A stretch of DNA of 64,000 bases from an uncultured Roseobacter sp. (lineage in GTDB: Bacteria > Pseudomonadota > Alphaproteobacteria > Rhodobacterales > Rhodobacteraceae): assembly GCF_947491795.1 (NCBI RefSeq), contig NZ_CANLKW010000001.1:1-64000 (forward strand), given 5' to 3'. Numbering within the stretch: position 1 is the stretch's first letter; each line of letters opens with the position of its first letter. Position numbers and translations under genes: made by a program. Positions 19,210-27,462 of the stretch are shown piece after piece. The notes beneath the pieces were generated by a model that saw only the letters and a list, made by a program, of their open reading frames with translations, searched no databases and was not told where the DNA came from.

Positions 19210-19224
19210 GTTCACTTTTTGTTC
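19210..19224 (-). promoter_or_regulatory. LexA (SOS) operator of alphaproteobacterial type
   Basis: GTTC-ACTTTTT-GTTC matches exactly the direct-repeat LexA box of alphaproteobacteria, GTTC-N7-GTTC. It ends 15 bp before the imuA ATG, and about 113 bp before the divergent aldo-keto reductase gene. Position and gene content together argue that imuA is repressed by LexA and induced by DNA damage. Confidence 0.85.
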
Positions 19225-19337
19225 TCAATATTTATTTATGGCCGGTGCGGGCAGGGCTGTGGGGCACGGGCAAAACAGGCTTGCCCGCAGAGCCCTGCGC
19301 AGTACAGTCGCCGGAAGCGAGAACAAGGAATACCTGG

Positions 19338-20381
19338 ATGAAGATGAACGAGCTGGGCCGCACCGGAATATCGGTTTCCGAATTTTGCTTGGGATCCATG
19401 ACCTGGGGCACTCAGAACGTTGCCGCGGAAGCACATGACCAGATCGACCACGCGCTCGATGCGGGCATCAACTTTATCGACACCGCGGAAATGTACCCGG
19501 TCAATCCGATCAGGGCGGAAACCATCGGGCGCACAGAGCGCATTATCGGGCTCTGGTTCGAAAAATCAGAGCGCCGCGAAGAGGTGATCCTGGCGACCAA
19601 ACACTCCGGCGAGGGGATGGCGGCGGTGCGCGACGGGGCGCCGATATCCTCAAAAACCATTGCCGAGACGGTCGAGGGATCGCTGCGGCGTCTCAAGACA
19701 GATTACATTGATCTTTATCAGTTTCACTGGCCCAACAGGGGCAGCTACATGTTCCGCAAGAACTGGACATATGACCCGTCGGGACAGCAGTTGCTGGACA
19801 CAGTGGCCCATATGGAAGACGCGATCGAGGCCCTGCAGAAAGAAGTGAAGCGCGGCACGATCCGCGCCTTTGGTCTGAGCAACGAAAGCGCCTGGGGCAC
19901 CACCCGCTGGATCGATGTGGCCGAGCGTATGGGCGGGCCGCGGGTGGCTTCTGTGCAGAACGAATACTCGCTGCTCTGCCGGCTCTATGACACCGATATG
20001 GCCGAGATGAGCATTCAGGAAGACGTGTCACTGCTGGCCTTTTCGCCGCTTGCCACGGGGCTGCTGACCGGCAAGTACCAGGGCGGGGCCGTGCCGGACA
20101 AATCGCGCATGTCTCTGAACCCGGACCTTGGGGGGCGGAAAACAGAGCGCGCGTTTGAGGCCGTTGCTGCCTATCAGGAGATCGCAACACGCCACGGGCT
20201 GGACCTGACGCAGATGGCGCTGGCCTGGTGCCGGACGCGGCCGTTTATGGGCTCGATTATTTTCGGGGCGACCACAATGGATCAGCTGGAGACCTGCCTC
20301 GGGGCGGTCGATATGGTGCTGAGCGACGAGGTCATGAGTGAGATTGACGCGGCGCACCGGCAGCATCCGATGCCGTACTGA
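19338..20381 (+). CDS. Aldo/keto reductase (Tas-like)
   Basis: A 347-residue NADP(H)-dependent oxidoreductase with an (alpha/beta)8 barrel. The catalytic tetrad is complete: Asp48 and Tyr53 (FIDTAEMYP), Lys88 (LATKHSG) and His130 (YQFHWPN). The C-terminal NADP-binding pattern is near SIIFGATTMDQLETCL. It resembles E. coli Tas in length and in the GQ-type insert. Substrate is not known; these enzymes reduce a wide range of carbonyls. AAGGAA lies 8 nt before the ATG at 19338; the open frame upstream of this runs antiparallel to imuA and is not coding. It ends 3 nt from the convergent regulator gene. Confidence 0.9.
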   Translation: MKMNELGRTGISVSEFCLGSMTWGTQNVAAEAHDQIDHALDAGINFIDTAEMYPVNPIRAETIGRTERIIGLWFEKSERREEVILATKHSGEGMAAVRDGAPISSKTIAETVEGSLRRLKTDYIDLYQFHWPNRGSYMFRKNWTYDPSGQQLLDTVAHMEDAIEALQKEVKRGTIRAFGLSNESAWGTTRWIDVAERMGGPRVASVQNEYSLLCRLYDTDMAEMSIQEDVSLLAFSPLATGLLTGKYQGGAVPDKSRMSLNPDLGGRKTERAFEAVAAYQEIATRHGLDLTQMALAWCRTRPFMGSIIFGATTMDQLETCLGAVDMVLSDEVMSEIDAAHRQHPMPY

Positions 20382-20384
20382 TCC

Positions 20385-21344
20385 TTATCGGGCAGGCAGG
20401 GCCCCTTGCCGTAACTGCCGTGCACTGGTGCCGAACCGGACGGCAAAGGCACGCGCAAAGGCCGCCTGGGAGGCAAAACCTGTTGCCAGCGCAATGTCCT
20501 GCACGGGCATCTCCGTGTCCCGCACCAGGCGCTCTGCCTCGCCCAGTCGCAGCGACAGGTAATGCGCCTGCGGTGTGGTCTGCAGTTCCCGTCTGAAACG
20601 CATCTGCAGCGCCCGCAGGCTGAGCCCGGCGTGACGGGCGATCCGGGGCAGCGGCAGGGGTTCTTCGATCTGCGCTTCCATCAGAGCATGCACGCGCGCC
20701 GTTACCGCCGAAACACCTGCAGGCAGACCCGCACGCTGCTGTGGTCGGGCAGGGGCCGGACCCGCGTCATAGATAAAACTGCCCGCGACCCGGGCGGACA
20801 GGGCGGGGCTGTGATCGGTTGCGATCACATGCAGCATCATCTCGATCGCCGGGGCGGCGCCGCCGCTGGTCAGCCATTTGCCACTGGCCACAAAACGGGC
20901 ATTGCCGGCCACCACCTCCGGAAACCGGCGCGCAAACTGTTCGAGGTCCTCCCAGTGGGTTGTGGCGCGGGCCCCGTTCAGCAGCCCGGCCTGGGCCAGG
21001 ATCCAGGGGCCGCCGTCAATCCCGGCGACACGTTCTGCCCGCCCCGCAAGCCTGCGCAACTGCGCGCTGAGGAGAGGTGTGGCCTGGGCCTCCAGATCAA
21101 ATCCGGCGACAACGATCAGAAAATCAACGGTTTTTTCCAGATCCAGAGGGCGTGCAGCAATGCTCAGCCCACTGGTCAGATGCACAGGTGCATCGCCCGG
21201 CGTCAGAAACCGCCAGTCATACAGGAGCCGCCCGGCCTGCCGGTTTGCAGCGCGCAGCGGATCCACGGCAGCGGCCAGTGACAGTGTGTTGGCCTCGTTC
21301 AGAACCAGGACACCGACACGGGTGATTTCTGCGGAATTCATCAA
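20385..21344 (-). CDS. cdhR: GlxA-family AraC-type regulator, probable carnitine-catabolism activator CdhR
   Basis: A 319-residue regulator with an N-terminal DJ-1/PfpI (class I amidotransferase-like) sensor domain (about 8-180) and a C-terminal AraC double helix-turn-helix (about 215-315; LPLPRIARHAGLSLRALQMR and DIALATGFASQAAFARAFAV). This architecture defines the GlxA group, including CdhR, ArgR-type and GbdR regulators of quaternary-amine use. It is divergent from the carnitine operon with a 74-bp gap, the same relation as cdhR to carnitine genes in pseudomonads, where carnitine-bound CdhR activates transcription. The specific name is inferred from context. Confidence 0.82.
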   Translation of the reverse strand: MMNSAEITRVGVLVLNEANTLSLAAAVDPLRAANRQAGRLLYDWRFLTPGDAPVHLTSGLSIAARPLDLEKTVDFLIVVAGFDLEAQATPLLSAQLRRLAGRAERVAGIDGGPWILAQAGLLNGARATTHWEDLEQFARRFPEVVAGNARFVASGKWLTSGGAAPAIEMMLHVIATDHSPALSARVAGSFIYDAGPAPARPQQRAGLPAGVSAVTARVHALMEAQIEEPLPLPRIARHAGLSLRALQMRFRRELQTTPQAHYLSLRLGEAERLVRDTEMPVQDIALATGFASQAAFARAFAVRFGTSARQLRQGALPAR

Positions 21345-21418
21345 ATCAGCTTCGTATTATGTAAAACAACCTCGCGTTTTTTGCGCCATCCTTTCCGTCA
21401 GCACAAGGGAGTATCCAC

Positions 21419-22333
21419 ATGCCGCTGACCATGAACAAAGACGTTTTCATCACCTGCGCCGTGACCGGTTCGGGCGGTACACAGGATCGCAGCCCCCATG
21501 TACCGCGTTCGCCCAAAGAAATTGCTGACAGTGCGATCGCTGCGGCAAAGGCGGGGGCGGCCATCGTGCACTGCCATGTGCGCGACCCCGACACCGGTGC
21601 GCCGAGCAGACGCCTTGACTATTACCGCGAGGTCACAGACCGGGTGCGCGACGCGGATATTGATGTGGTGCTCAACCTGACCGCGGGCATGGGCGGGGAT
21701 ATGGTGTTTGGTGATCCGGAAAACCCGCTGCCGCTGCGCGGGGACGGCACCGATATGATCGGGGCCACCGCCCGGGTGGCGCATGTGGCCGAATGCCTGC
21801 CGGAGATCTGCACGCTGGACTGTGGCACCATGAATTTTGCCGAGGCCGATTACGTGATGACCAATACGCCCGGCATGCTGACGGCCATGGGGCGCATGAT
21901 GACCGACCTGGGGGTAAAGCCCGAGATCGAGGCCTTTGACACCGGGCATTTATGGTATGCAAAACAACTGGTTAAGGACGGTGTGCTGGAGGCGCCCGCG
22001 CTGGTGCAGCTGTGCATGGGCGTGCCCTGGGGCGCGCCGGATGACCTGAATACCTTTATGGCTATGGTCAATAATGTACCAGACGACTGGACCTTTTCCG
22101 CCTTTGCGCTGGGTCGCAACCAGATGGCCTATGTGGCCGCTGCGGTGCTGGCGGGCGGCAATGTGCGCGTCGGGCTGGAGGACAATCTCTGGCTCGAAAA
22201 AGGCGTTCTGGCTGAAAACTGGCAGCTGGTCGAGCGCGCCGGAACGATCATCGAAAACACGGGTGCGCGGGTCATCGGTGCGGCCGAAGTGCGCGCAAAA
22301 CTGGGGCTGGTCAAACGGGCCCCGTCCTCATGA
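21419..22333 (+). CDS. BKACE-family dehydrocarnitine cleavage enzyme
   Basis: A 304-residue Zn2+-dependent beta-keto acid cleavage enzyme. The metal ligands are visible in VHCHVRDPDTG (His51, His53), with the acidic and arginine residues of the family around LNLTAGMGGD and EAFDTGHLWYAK. BKACEs transfer the acyl part of a beta-keto acid to acetyl-CoA. In the carnitine pathway, 3-dehydrocarnitine plus acetyl-CoA gives betainyl-CoA and acetoacetate; the carnitine dehydrogenase fusion two genes on makes this the likely reaction. AAGGGAG precedes the ATG at 21419. The stop overlaps the next start as ATGA, so translation is coupled. Substrate specificity is inferred from the operon. Confidence 0.88.
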   Translation: MPLTMNKDVFITCAVTGSGGTQDRSPHVPRSPKEIADSAIAAAKAGAAIVHCHVRDPDTGAPSRRLDYYREVTDRVRDADIDVVLNLTAGMGGDMVFGDPENPLPLRGDGTDMIGATARVAHVAECLPEICTLDCGTMNFAEADYVMTNTPGMLTAMGRMMTDLGVKPEIEAFDTGHLWYAKQLVKDGVLEAPALVQLCMGVPWGAPDDLNTFMAMVNNVPDDWTFSAFALGRNQMAYVAAAVLAGGNVRVGLEDNLWLEKGVLAENWQLVERAGTIIENTGARVIGAAEVRAKLGLVKRAPSS

Positions 22334-22917
22334 AAAACAGCGTCGGTGGGGCTGTCGGTATCACGTCGGTAAAACGTCGGTATTACGTCGGTGCGCGGCG
22401 CGCGGTGGGTTTGGGGGCTCTTTACCTCTGTGCCGCGCTGCTGGCGGGTTGTGCGACAGCACCCGCGCCCGGATTTCGCGACGCAGGCGTGCCCATCACG
22501 GCGACCACGCGTTTTACTCCGGTGGCGTTTTCGGGCCGCTGGCATGTGATCGAAGCCTATCCCAGCGCGCTCTTTCCCGGCTGTGCCGGTCAGACCTGGG
22601 AAGCGGCCACGGCGGAGGCCCCCGCACGGCTGACGGTGCGCTGTGGTGCGGCTGTGGCGCTGGACGTGCCGCTGGCGGTCAATCCGCGCGGGGTGCTGCA
22701 GGCGGGCAGCTCTGATCTGAACAGGGCAGACCGGGCGCTGTGGGTCATGTGGATGGATGAGGATGCGCGCACGGCGGTGATCGGCACGCCGGGCGGCGAG
22801 ATGGGCTGGATCGTGAACCGCACGCCGGACCTGCGCGGCGACAGGCTGGCCGCGGCGCGCGAGATCATGGATTTCAACGGATACAATCTGGCGGCACTGC
22901 CACGGGGGGCACAATGA
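22330..22917 (+). CDS. Lipocalin-like lipoprotein embedded in the carnitine operon
   Basis: A 195-residue putative lipoprotein. After a long basic N-terminal region comes a hydrophobic segment ending in a lipobox (ALLAGC, Cys40). The mature part contains FSGRWHVIEAYPSALFPGC, close to the G-x-W motif that opens lipocalin barrels of the Blc type, and later WVMWMDEDARTAVIGTPGG, like the strands that follow. Lipocalins bind small hydrophobic or amphiphilic ligands. The gene overlaps both neighbours by 4 nt (ATGA on each side), so it is an integral operon member, which is not part of the textbook carnitine pathway. The N-terminal 24 residues are encoded by an 11-bp repeat; a start further on, such as the GTG at 22407, is possible. 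Confidence 0.65.
   Translation: MKNSVGGAVGITSVKRRYYVGARRAVGLGALYLCAALLAGCATAPAPGFRDAGVPITATTRFTPVAFSGRWHVIEAYPSALFPGCAGQTWEAATAEAPARLTVRCGAAVALDVPLAVNPRGVLQAGSSDLNRADRALWVMWMDEDARTAVIGTPGGEMGWIVNRTPDLRGDRLAAAREIMDFNGYNLAALPRGAQ
22354..22392 (+). repeat. 11-bp direct repeats at the start of the lipoprotein gene
   Basis: GTCGGT occurs at 22342, 22354, 22365, 22376 and 22387, that is with steps of 12, 11, 11 and 11 bp. The three best copies have the form ACGTCGGT-NNN. One helical turn between copies is the layout of tandem sites for OmpR/PhoB-type regulators; it could equally be a slippage-prone repeat, since 11 is not a multiple of three and lies within the likely coding sequence. Confidence 0.55.
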
Positions 22918-24389
22918 CCAAAACGGCGGCAATCATCGGCGGGGGCGTGATCGGCGGCGGCTGGGCCGCGCGCTTCCTGCTCAATGGCTGGGACGTGCGG
23001 GTCTGTGACCCTGACCCGGAGGCAGAGCGCAAAATCAGCGAAGTCCTGGGCAATGCGCGACGGTCGCTGCCGGGGCTTTGCGATGCAGCACTGCCACCCG
23101 AGGGGCGTCTGAGCTTTGTGCCGCACATCGGGGAAGCTGTGGAGGGCGCCGACTGGGTGCAGGAGAGCGTACCCGAACGGCTGCAGATCAAGCTGGACGT
23201 CTATGCGCGCATCCAGGCGGTAACGGGCGGTGAGGTGATCATCGGCTCGTCGACATCCGGGTTCAGGCCGTCGCAGCTGGCCGAAGGGGCAGCACACCCC
23301 GGTGCTATCATGGTCTGCCATCCGTTCAACCCGGTGTATCTGCTGCCCCTGGTCGAGTTGGTGCCGACCCCGGCGTCCAGCGACGCACAAGTCGCCACCG
23401 CGCGCGAAACCATCACGGGTCTGGGCATGTATCCGCTGCATCTGCGCAAGGAAATCGACGCCCATGTGGCCGACCGTTTTCTGGAAGCGGTCTGGCGCGA
23501 GGCGCTGTGGCTGGTCAAGGACGGGATCGCCACCACCGAGGAGATCGACAACGCGATCCGCTATGGGTTTGGCATCCGCTGGGCGCAGATGGGCCTTTTC
23601 GAGACCTACCGCGTGGCGGGGGGCGAGGCGGGGATGAAGCATTTCATGGCCCAGTTCGGGCCTGCGCTGAAATGGCCCTGGACGCGGCTGATGGATGTGC
23701 CGGAATTCACCGACGAACTGGTGGATCTGATTGCCGGGCAGTCGGATGCACAGTCGGGCGCGCACAGCATCCGCGACCTGGAACGTATCCGCGACAACAA
23801 CCTGGTGGCCATGATGCGCGCGCTCAAGGCGCAGGACCAGGGGGCCGGTGCGCTGATCAACGCGCATGAGGCGCGGCTGCGCACTGGCACGGTGCTGGCC
23901 GCCCGGTCTGCCGAGATCGACGACCCGTCGCAGCCGGTGATGACCATTCACCGCGCCGTGCCGATCGACTGGACCGATTACAACGGGCATATGAACGAGG
24001 CGCGGTATCTGGATGCCTTTGGCATGGCCACGGACCGGTTTATGGAGCTGATCGGCTGTGATGCCGGCTATATCGCGGCGGGTGGCAGCTATTTCACCGC
24101 CGAGACGCATATCCGCCATATCGATGAGGTGCATGCCGGTGCCCGGATCACCGTGCAGACACGTGTGCTGGCGGGGGGCGGTAAAAAGATGCACCTGTGG
24201 CACGAGATGTATGAGGGTGACCGGCTGCTGGCTACCGGAGAACATTTTCTGCTGCATGTGGATCTCGCGACGCGCCGCTCGGCCCCGGCGGGTGCGGCGG
24301 TCGATGCAGCCCTGCGCCGCTTTGCCGAGGCCCAGGCCGGTCTGCCACGCCCCGAAGGGGCCGGTGCGGCCATCGGGGGCGGGCGGTGA
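22914..24389 (+). CDS. lcdH: L-carnitine dehydrogenase fused to a betainyl-CoA thioesterase domain
   Basis: A 491-residue fusion. Residues 1-320 form a 3-hydroxyacyl-CoA-dehydrogenase-type NAD+ enzyme: the Rossmann motif GGGVIGGGWAARF (about 9-21), the catalytic SSTSGF and the histidine loop VCHPFNPVYLLPLVEL. This oxidises L-carnitine to 3-dehydrocarnitine. Residues 340-480 form a hot-dog thioesterase with DYNGHMNEARYLDAF and FTAETHIRHIDEV. The same fusion is known in Sinorhizobium-type carnitine pathways, where the thioesterase hydrolyses betainyl-CoA to glycine betaine. With the BKACE enzyme upstream, the operon can take carnitine to glycine betaine and acetoacetate. Starts with a 4-nt overlap and ends in a 4-nt overlap with the SDR. 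Confidence 0.92.
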   Translation: MTKTAAIIGGGVIGGGWAARFLLNGWDVRVCDPDPEAERKISEVLGNARRSLPGLCDAALPPEGRLSFVPHIGEAVEGADWVQESVPERLQIKLDVYARIQAVTGGEVIIGSSTSGFRPSQLAEGAAHPGAIMVCHPFNPVYLLPLVELVPTPASSDAQVATARETITGLGMYPLHLRKEIDAHVADRFLEAVWREALWLVKDGIATTEEIDNAIRYGFGIRWAQMGLFETYRVAGGEAGMKHFMAQFGPALKWPWTRLMDVPEFTDELVDLIAGQSDAQSGAHSIRDLERIRDNNLVAMMRALKAQDQGAGALINAHEARLRTGTVLAARSAEIDDPSQPVMTIHRAVPIDWTDYNGHMNEARYLDAFGMATDRFMELIGCDAGYIAAGGSYFTAETHIRHIDEVHAGARITVQTRVLAGGGKKMHLWHEMYEGDRLLATGEHFLLHVDLATRRSAPAGAAVDAALRRFAEAQAGLPRPEGAGAAIGGGR

Positions 24390-25132
24390 GGCATGTGCTG
24401 ATCACCGCCGGGGCCTCGGGCATCGGGCGGGCCATGGGCGAGGCCTTTGCCGCGGCAGGCTATGCTGTGGCTGTCACCGATGTGGACAAGGCCGCCCTGC
24501 GCGCCTGCCCGGACAGCTGGGCCTGTTACCAGGCGGATGCCACGGATGAGGCCGCGATGCGCGGGATCATCGGGGGCATGGGCGCGCTTGATGTGCTTTG
24601 CGCCAATGCAGGGATTGCGGGGCCAACGGCACTGGTTGAGGATATCGATGTAACTGACTGGCAAAGATGTATTTCTGTCAATCTGGAGGGCGCGTTTCTG
24701 GCCGCGAAACATGCCATTCCCGCGATGAAGCACGCAGGCCGGGGCGCGATTGTGCTGACCTCGTCCACGGCGGGGCTGTACGGCTATCCCAACCGCGCGC
24801 CCTATGCGGCGGCGAAATGGGCGGTGATCGGTCTGATGAAAACCCTGGCGATGGAGCTGGGCCCCTTTGGCATCCGCGCCAATGCCATCTGTCCCGGCGC
24901 GGTCGAGGGGCCGCGCATGGAGGGCGTGCTGGCGCGCGAGGCTGCCGCCAAAGGCATGACGCGCGATGCGGTCTATGCGGGCTATGCGGCGGGCACATCG
25001 ATGAAACGTTTTGTCACCCGCGAGGAGATCGCCGGGATGGCGGTGTTTCTGGGCTCGGAGGCGGCGCGCAGCGTGTCGGGCCAGGTGATTGCAGTGGACG
25101 GCCATACGGAAAACCCTGACCCCAAACCGTGA
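24386..25132 (+). CDS. Short-chain dehydrogenase/reductase in the carnitine operon
   Basis: A 248-residue classical SDR. The cofactor motif TAGASGIGRAMG (about 6-17), the NAG structural motif (NAGIAGP), and the catalytic Ser-x12-Tyr-x3-Lys (in TSSTAGLYG... PYAAAKW) are all present, followed by NAICPGAV. The GTG start overlaps the dehydrogenase stop (GTGA). Two roles fit the operon: a 3-hydroxybutyrate-type dehydrogenase acting on the acetoacetate released by the BKACE step, or a dehydrogenase for D-carnitine that feeds 3-dehydrocarnitine. Sequence reading does not decide between them. It is the last gene with a coupled overlap; a transporter follows after 42 nt. Confidence 0.88.
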   Translation: MRHVLITAGASGIGRAMGEAFAAAGYAVAVTDVDKAALRACPDSWACYQADATDEAAMRGIIGGMGALDVLCANAGIAGPTALVEDIDVTDWQRCISVNLEGAFLAAKHAIPAMKHAGRGAIVLTSSTAGLYGYPNRAPYAAAKWAVIGLMKTLAMELGPFGIRANAICPGAVEGPRMEGVLAREAAAKGMTRDAVYAGYAAGTSMKRFVTREEIAGMAVFLGSEAARSVSGQVIAVDGHTENPDPKP

Positions 25133-25174
25133 TGCGCTCTGGCGCAGGGCGGGAAATTGCGCCATGACGCGCCC

Positions 25175-26092
25175 ATGCAGGCGTTTTTTTCAGATCTCTG
25201 GGTGATCGCGGCGATTGCGGCGGCGGGGTTTCAGACCCTGCGGTTCATGCTGCAGAAAGTGCTGTCCACGGCGCTCCTGAGCCCCACGGGGGCGACATTC
25301 GCGCGGTTTTTCTACTCCGCACCGCTGATCGCGCTGGGGATCGCCTGTTATCTGGTGGCGACGGGCCAGCCGCTGCCGGCGCAGAACGCCACCTTCTGGG
25401 CCTTTGTGCTGGCGGGCGGTGTGGCGCAGATCACGGCCACCGTTTTTGTAGTCACCCTGTTCAAATCGCGCAGTTTTGCCGTTGGTGTCACGCTGATGAA
25501 GACCGAGGTGATCCTGTCGGTGATCATCGGGCTGGTGCTGCTGGGCGAGGGGGTCAGCCTGCCGGCCTTTGGCGCGATTGCGCTGGGGCTGGTGGGGGTG
25601 CTGCTGCTGTCGACCCCGCCGCAGGTGCGCGGGCTGGGTCTGGCGGAAATGCTCAACAGGGGCGTGGCACTTGGGCTGGGCTCGGGCGTGCTTTTTGCGG
25701 TGTCCGCGGTCTCTTATCGGGGGGCCTCGCTGGAGCTGGATGCTGCCGATCCGGTGGTGCGCGCAGGCGTGACGCTGGCGGCCGTGACGGGATCGCAGAT
25801 GCTGGGCATGGCGCTCTGGCTCTGGGTGCGCGACCGGCCCCAGATCGGGGCGGTCTGGCGCGCGCGGCGGGTCGCGGCCTGGATCGGCATCATGTCGATG
25901 GGCGGCTCTTTCGGGTGGTTTCTGGCCTTTACCCTGCAGACGGCCGCCTATGTCAAAGCAGTGGGTCAGGTGGAGCTGATTTTCAGCCTGCTGGCCTCTG
26001 TGCTGTTTTTCGGCGAGCGCAGCACCGCGCGCGAACTGGCGGGTATGGCGGTGCTGGTGGTGTCGATCCTGACGCTGGTGCTGGTGATCTGA
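25175..26092 (+). CDS. EamA/DMT-superfamily transporter
   Basis: A 305-residue integral membrane protein with ten hydrophobic segments in two EamA repeats of five, as usual for the drug/metabolite transporter superfamily. The end of the second repeat, QVELIFSLLASVLFFGERST, is typical. The start ATG at 25175 begins MQAFFSDLW; a TTG six codons earlier is also open. It lies 42 nt downstream of the carnitine operon on the same strand and may be read with it, but DMT proteins are mostly exporters, so a role in carnitine uptake is not supported. It ends 4 nt from the convergent NUDIX gene. Confidence 0.86.
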   Translation: MQAFFSDLWVIAAIAAAGFQTLRFMLQKVLSTALLSPTGATFARFFYSAPLIALGIACYLVATGQPLPAQNATFWAFVLAGGVAQITATVFVVTLFKSRSFAVGVTLMKTEVILSVIIGLVLLGEGVSLPAFGAIALGLVGVLLLSTPPQVRGLGLAEMLNRGVALGLGSGVLFAVSAVSYRGASLELDAADPVVRAGVTLAAVTGSQMLGMALWLWVRDRPQIGAVWRARRVAAWIGIMSMGGSFGWFLAFTLQTAAYVKAVGQVELIFSLLASVLFFGERSTARELAGMAVLVVSILTLVLVI

Positions 26093-26096
26093 CGGT

Positions 26097-26804
26097 TCAG
26101 TCCGGCATTGGTCTGCCGTGCAGACGCAGAAACAGGCTTTCTTCATCGTTATTGCGGAAATAGGGCACAGAAGCGGGCGGGGTCCGGTCGGTCACCCGTG
26201 CTTCGGTCTCTGCCAGGACCACCTCTGTGATAAAGGGCATGTCAAAGCCGCGCGCCGCGTCCAGCGGGATCCACTGCAGATGCGTCAGCTCGTCCGAGGC
26301 GGCGGAGAAATCATCGGGATCATTGGCAATCGCCCCGGCATCCACCAGGAAAAACCGCGCGTCAAAACGGCGTGGGCGCCCCGGCGGGGTCAGGGCGCGG
26401 AAAACAAACTGCAGGGATGACGCATCCGGCAGATGCCCGGTGGCGGCAAACCCCGACCAGTCGTCCGGCGCGTGCCCGGGCCAGGCACCGGGGGTGCCCA
26501 GCACCAGCCCGGTTTCTTCCCAGAGCTCGCGTATGGCGGCCACGGTCAGGGCATGGCTGATGTCTGCTGCACTGTGATCCGTCAGCCGCTCTGCACAGGG
26601 TGCGGGCAGGGGGGCGGCCAGCGGAATTGCGGCATCTGCGGCGTCCACGGCCCCGCCCGGAAAGACGAATTTGTTGGGCATAAAGGCCGCTTTGGCCCCG
26701 CGCTGTCCCATCAGGATGCGCGGACGCGTGTCGCGGTCGCGCAGCACGATCACCGTTGCCGCGTTGCGTACAGCCGTTTTGTCAGGTGGTGCTGCTGTGG
26801 TCAT
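26097..26804 (-). CDS. NUDIX hydrolase
   Basis: A 235-residue pyrophosphohydrolase. The NUDIX box is present in split form: FPGGAVDAAD followed, after an insertion of about 30 residues, by AAIRELWEETGLVLG, with the metal-binding REL-x-EE core intact. An insertion within the box and a length near 235 are features of the NUDT19-like group, which includes coenzyme A and acyl-CoA diphosphatases. The frame is open 28 codons upstream, but homology begins shortly after the ATG at 26804 and a purine-rich AGGCAGGG site precedes it. It is 31 nt downstream of the DUF983 gene on the same strand, so the two probably form an operon. Confidence 0.87.
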   Translation of the reverse strand: MTTAAPPDKTAVRNAATVIVLRDRDTRPRILMGQRGAKAAFMPNKFVFPGGAVDAADAAIPLAAPLPAPCAERLTDHSAADISHALTVAAIRELWEETGLVLGTPGAWPGHAPDDWSGFAATGHLPDASSLQFVFRALTPPGRPRRFDARFFLVDAGAIANDPDDFSAASDELTHLQWIPLDAARGFDMPFITEVVLAETEARVTDRTPPASVPYFRNNDEESLFLRLHGRPMPD

Positions 26805-26835
26805 CTGCCCTGCCTTTTGCGCCGGGCCGCGCGGT

Positions 26836-27267
26836 TCAGGCAGGCGCGCCGAAACCGCCCATGCCCCGTGCCCACTGATAGCCGACAATCGCGCCTTTCA
26901 GTCTGGGCAGAAGATAGAGCGACAGGGCAACACAGCCAATGGCAAAAATCGTGAACAGCACCAGCGGCTCGGGCCGCCACCACACAAAGGCGAGATGCAG
27001 CAGGGGGGCCATCAGATGGCCGACAAAAAGGATGGTCAGATAGGCCGGTCCGTCATCTGCGCGGTGATGATGCAGCTCTTCGCGGCACACCGGGCAGCTG
27101 TCATTGACCTTGAGGTAGGATTTCAGCAGCGGTCCGTTGCCACAGTGCGGGCATTTGCGCCGCCAGCCCCGCAGCATGGACTGTCTGGTGCTGCGCTGTT
27201 GCGTCGTTCCGGCACTGGTGTGCGGTGCGCGTGTCAGGTCGTCGTGGGGTGTGGCTGAGTCGGACAT
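26836..27267 (-). CDS. DUF983 membrane protein
   Basis: A 143-residue protein of the DUF983 family, function unknown. A zinc-ribbon-like N-terminal half has CPHCGNG and CPVC (about residues 39-60), followed by two transmembrane helices (about 75-95 and 100-118) and a short tail. DUF983 genes are common in alphaproteobacteria, often near NUDIX or cytochrome oxidase genes; here a NUDIX gene follows. The ATG at 27267 (MSDSATPHDD) is chosen because upstream residues are basic and unconserved in character. The variable N-terminal 30 residues are polar. Confidence 0.85.
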   Translation of the reverse strand: MSDSATPHDDLTRAPHTSAGTTQQRSTRQSMLRGWRRKCPHCGNGPLLKSYLKVNDSCPVCREELHHHRADDGPAYLTILFVGHLMAPLLHLAFVWWRPEPLVLFTIFAIGCVALSLYLLPRLKGAIVGYQWARGMGGFGAPA

Positions 27268-27413
27268 CGGATGTTTCCTGCAAGATTGCGCCCTGTCTGC
27301 GCCATTCCGTCCGGCGTGAAAAGGTGGCGACCGGTCGCTGCGGCGGGATGTCGCGAAGAAAAACCTCAACTTTCTGCGACGGAAAGTGCCCGACCCAGCG
27401 TTTTACCTCATGT

Positions 27414-27434
27414 CCGGCCCGAAAAAGGGGCCGG
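27414..27434 (+). promoter_or_regulatory. Hairpin in the leader of the EF-hand gene
   Basis: CCGGCCC and GGGCCGG form a perfect 7-bp stem with a 7-nt purine loop (GAAAAAG), 28 nt before the EF-hand start codon. No U-run follows, so it is not a classical terminator; it may stabilise the message or affect initiation. Confidence 0.4.
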
Positions 27435-27462
27435 TCAAAACAGATTAATGAGGAGACGACCC

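Noticed and set aside
27370..27410. An ECF-type promoter (GGAAA then CGTT) before the EF-hand gene
   Set aside because: The spacing between the elements is about 13 bp, shorter than the 16-18 usual for ECF promoters, and the -35 differs from GGAAC, so it is not claimed.
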